Shown here one piece after another: positions 4,652 through 6,194 of a stretch of 6,194 nucleotides of DNA. A program made the translations under genes and the position numbers. The DNA lies in assembly GCA_002351955.1 (NCBI GenBank), contig DEHO01000068.1, positions 4,521 through 10,714 on the forward strand, written 5' to 3'. The stretch comes from Flavobacteriales bacterium UBA2798. GTDB taxonomy: Bacteria > Bacteroidota > Bacteroidia > Flavobacteriales_D > UBA2798. The first letter of the stretch is position 1; the number at the start of each line of letters is the position of its first letter. Under the pieces are notes generated by a model. That model was given only the letters and a program-made list of their open reading frames with translations, was not told the DNA's origin and made no database searches.

Positions 4652-6194
4652 ATGATCGGATTTTTCTTCAGGCAGCTCAGGCATGCGCGTCGCTACAACA
4701 AAATTTTATCTGTGCTTATCAAGTACGGATTCGACGACTATGTAGCCTACCTCGAAGAAAACCATCGTTTCCCTCTCATCCGAAAAATCATTTCCCGTCA
4801 GCGCTTTAAACAGGCTGTTAATTATTCCAAATGGGAAAAAATGCGAAAGGTCTGTGAAGAACTCGGTCCGACCTTCGTGAAATTCGGGCAGATCATCTCC
4901 AACCGTCCTGATCTATTACCGGATGATCTGATCAATGAATTGAAAAAGTTACAGGATTCTGTTCCACCCTTCCCTTACAAACAAGTGGAGGAGATTCTGC
5001 ATAAGGAATTCGGCAAACCCGTAGAAAAACTTTACGCCAGCTTCGACCCCACTCCTATAGCCTCGGCTTCGATGGCGCAGGTGCATAAAGCGGTTTTGCA
5101 CGATGGTACCATAGTCGCTGTTAAAGTGCAGCGACCCGGTATTAAGGTGATGATCTCTCAGGATATTCTCATTATGCGCGACATTGCCAAGATGCTTGCA
5201 CGGCGTATTCCTTCGCTCAAACAATTTGATGCCGAAGGTTTAGTTGAAGCATTTGCCGACAGTATTCAAAAGGAATTGGATTTCATTCACGAATCGTGGA
5301 ATCTGCAGCGTTTCCGTCATCAATTCAGGGAAGATCCGGAGGTTTATGTTCCCAATTATTACAAGGAACTGAGTTCAGGAAAAGTGATCACGCAGGATTT
5401 CATTTTCGGTGTAAAAATCAGCGACCTTGAAAAAATAAAAGCACAGAATCTTGATCCGAAAATTCTGGCAAAACGAACGTTGTCGAGTTTTTACCGTCAG
5501 CTTTTTGATTACGGTTTTTTCCACGCCGATCCGCATGCAGGCAATATCATTGCGCAGGAAAACAATATTGTTGCCTACCTCGATTTCGGGATGATGGGTT
5601 CCATCATGAAACGCGATATGGAAAACCTCGGCAATCTGATTCTTGCCATTGAGGAAAAAAATGTAAAACGGATCATCCGCTACATTCACTTTTTGGGCGA
5701 TATCTCCATCATCAACGATTCGCGTCAACTCGAATTCGATGTTCATGAGTTTGTAGGCAAATACAGCGCTGCCCAAAGCGAAAAATACCAGGATAATATT
5801 TCGGATATCCTCCTGGAACTAAAAGACATTATCATCAAACACAACCTGAAAGTTCCGGCGCACTTTTTCCTTCTCACACGGGCAATGGTATCAGCAGAAG
5901 GAATTGTTCGTCAGCTCGATCCAGAACTTTCGCTCACAGATGAAATTCGTCCCTACATCATCAGCATGATCAAGAAAGATCACGGCCTGGTTTCATTTGG
6001 ACGCAAATTCTACAATTTTGCCAATGAGTTCAGCAGCTACATGGAAGATTTCCCCAACGATCTTCGTCAGGTTATGCGCATGGCAAAAAACGGTCAGTTC
6101 AAGGTCGACCTGCAGCACAAAGGCGTGGATCCTATGATTTACACCATGGAAAAAGTATCCCGGCAGATGGTTCTTACTATTCTCATTGCTTCCT
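4652..6194 (+). CDS. AarF/ABC1/UbiB-family atypical kinase (3' end outside window)
   Basis: UbiB-family proteins are membrane-associated protein-kinase-like ATPases needed for quinone synthesis or lipid homeostasis. The frame is open from ATG 4652 to the right edge (514 residues). Motifs in order are KFGQ (77-80, the family KxGQ), the alanine-rich loop PIASASMAQVH (135-145) in place of a glycine-rich loop, VAVKVQRPG (155-163) with Lys158, KELDFIHESWNLQRF (207-221; ExD motif, Glu208 and Asp210), the catalytic HADPHAGN (291-298) and the metal-binding DFG (311-313). All key residues are present, so it should be active. Homologues are about 550 residues with C-terminal membrane helices; the hydrophobic start QMVLTILIAS (505-514) is the beginning of the first. 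In Bacteroidota, which use menaquinone, its substrate is unknown. It is the second gene of an operon with the phasin-like gene. Confidence 0.93.
   Translation, partial: MIGFFFRQLRHARRYNKILSVLIKYGFDDYVAYLEENHRFPLIRKIISRQRFKQAVNYSKWEKMRKVCEELGPTFVKFGQIISNRPDLLPDDLINELKKLQDSVPPFPYKQVEEILHKEFGKPVEKLYASFDPTPIASASMAQVHKAVLHDGTIVAVKVQRPGIKVMISQDILIMRDIAKMLARRIPSLKQFDAEGLVEAFADSIQKELDFIHESWNLQRFRHQFREDPEVYVPNYYKELSSGKVITQDFIFGVKISDLEKIKAQNLDPKILAKRTLSSFYRQLFDYGFFHADPHAGNIIAQENNIVAYLDFGMMGSIMKRDMENLGNLILAIEEKNVKRIIRYIHFLGDISIINDSRQLEFDVHEFVGKYSAAQSEKYQDNISDILLELKDIIIKHNLKVPAHFFLLTRAMVSAEGIVRQLDPELSLTDEIRPYIISMIKKDHGLVSFGRKFYNFANEFSSYMEDFPNDLRQVMRMAKNGQFKVDLQHKGVDPMIYTMEKVSRQMVLTILIAS

Noticed and set aside
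4298..4684. 128-codon open frame on the minus strand opposite the phasin-like gene
   Set aside because: It is rich in Phe and Leu with no recognisable domain and is the antisense shadow of the well-supported phasin-like gene and the UbiB start.
5375..5776. 133-codon minus-strand frame within the UbiB-family gene
   Set aside because: The plus strand carries the conserved HADPHAGN and DFG motifs in the same interval; the antisense product has no family features.
1..6194. Mobile element, CRISPR, toxin-antitoxin or defence system
   Set aside because: No direct repeat arrays, transposase-like frames, att-like repeats or paired small toxin/antitoxin genes are visible; all genes look like resident chromosomal genes of similar style.

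Overview
This looks like an ordinary stretch of chromosome from a member of the Bacteroidota, plausibly a Flavobacteriales-like lineage, although the genus cannot be fixed from this sequence. The evidence is protein style (RecF, NDK, RibH and DUF721 variants typical of that phylum), gene order (DUF721-recF divergent from a TPR membrane protein and ribH), near absence of Shine-Dalgarno sequences before the genes, and TAnnTTTG-type promoter -7 elements. Eight protein-coding genes are supported; the first and last are cut by the window edges. I see no rRNA, tRNA, CRISPR array, insertion sequence, prophage or integron, and no gene-free stretch longer than about 135 bases.

Left part (1-1622): the C-terminal 63 residues of nucleoside diphosphate kinase (ndk, plus strand) end in a strong hairpin. 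Converging on it is a minus-strand pair, recF followed by a short DUF721/DciA-like gene that overlaps it by four bases (ATGA). Both products concern DNA replication and repair. The recF promoter is readable as TTG-N21-TACTTTTG and lies so close to the best ATG that the transcript may be nearly leaderless.

Middle (1623-3403): a 102-base divergent promoter region leads into a plus-strand pair, a single-pass membrane TPR protein (YfgM-like) and ribH (lumazine synthase, riboflavin pathway), joined by a TAATG stop/start overlap. After a 120-base gap, which holds an unusually perfect AAGGAGG ahead of a 7-codon ORF, comes a SiaC-family (DUF1987) regulatory phosphoprotein without its usual partners.

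Right part (3404-6194): a two-domain universal stress protein on the minus strand converges on the SiaC gene, with only four bases between the stop codons. It is divergent from a coiled-coil phasin-like gene that is followed 9 bases later by an AarF/ABC1/UbiB-family atypical kinase, cut at the right edge. The divergent intergenic region (about 170 bases from the chosen USP start) holds two inverted repeats, one matching the FNR-type consensus TTGAT-N4-ATCAA at nine of ten positions, so the stress protein and the phasin/UbiB pair may share control.

I do not see a convincing new biological system. The leads most worth checking are the FNR-like dyad, the phasin-UbiB pairing as a possible kinase plus accessory factor, and the leader ORF before the SiaC gene.
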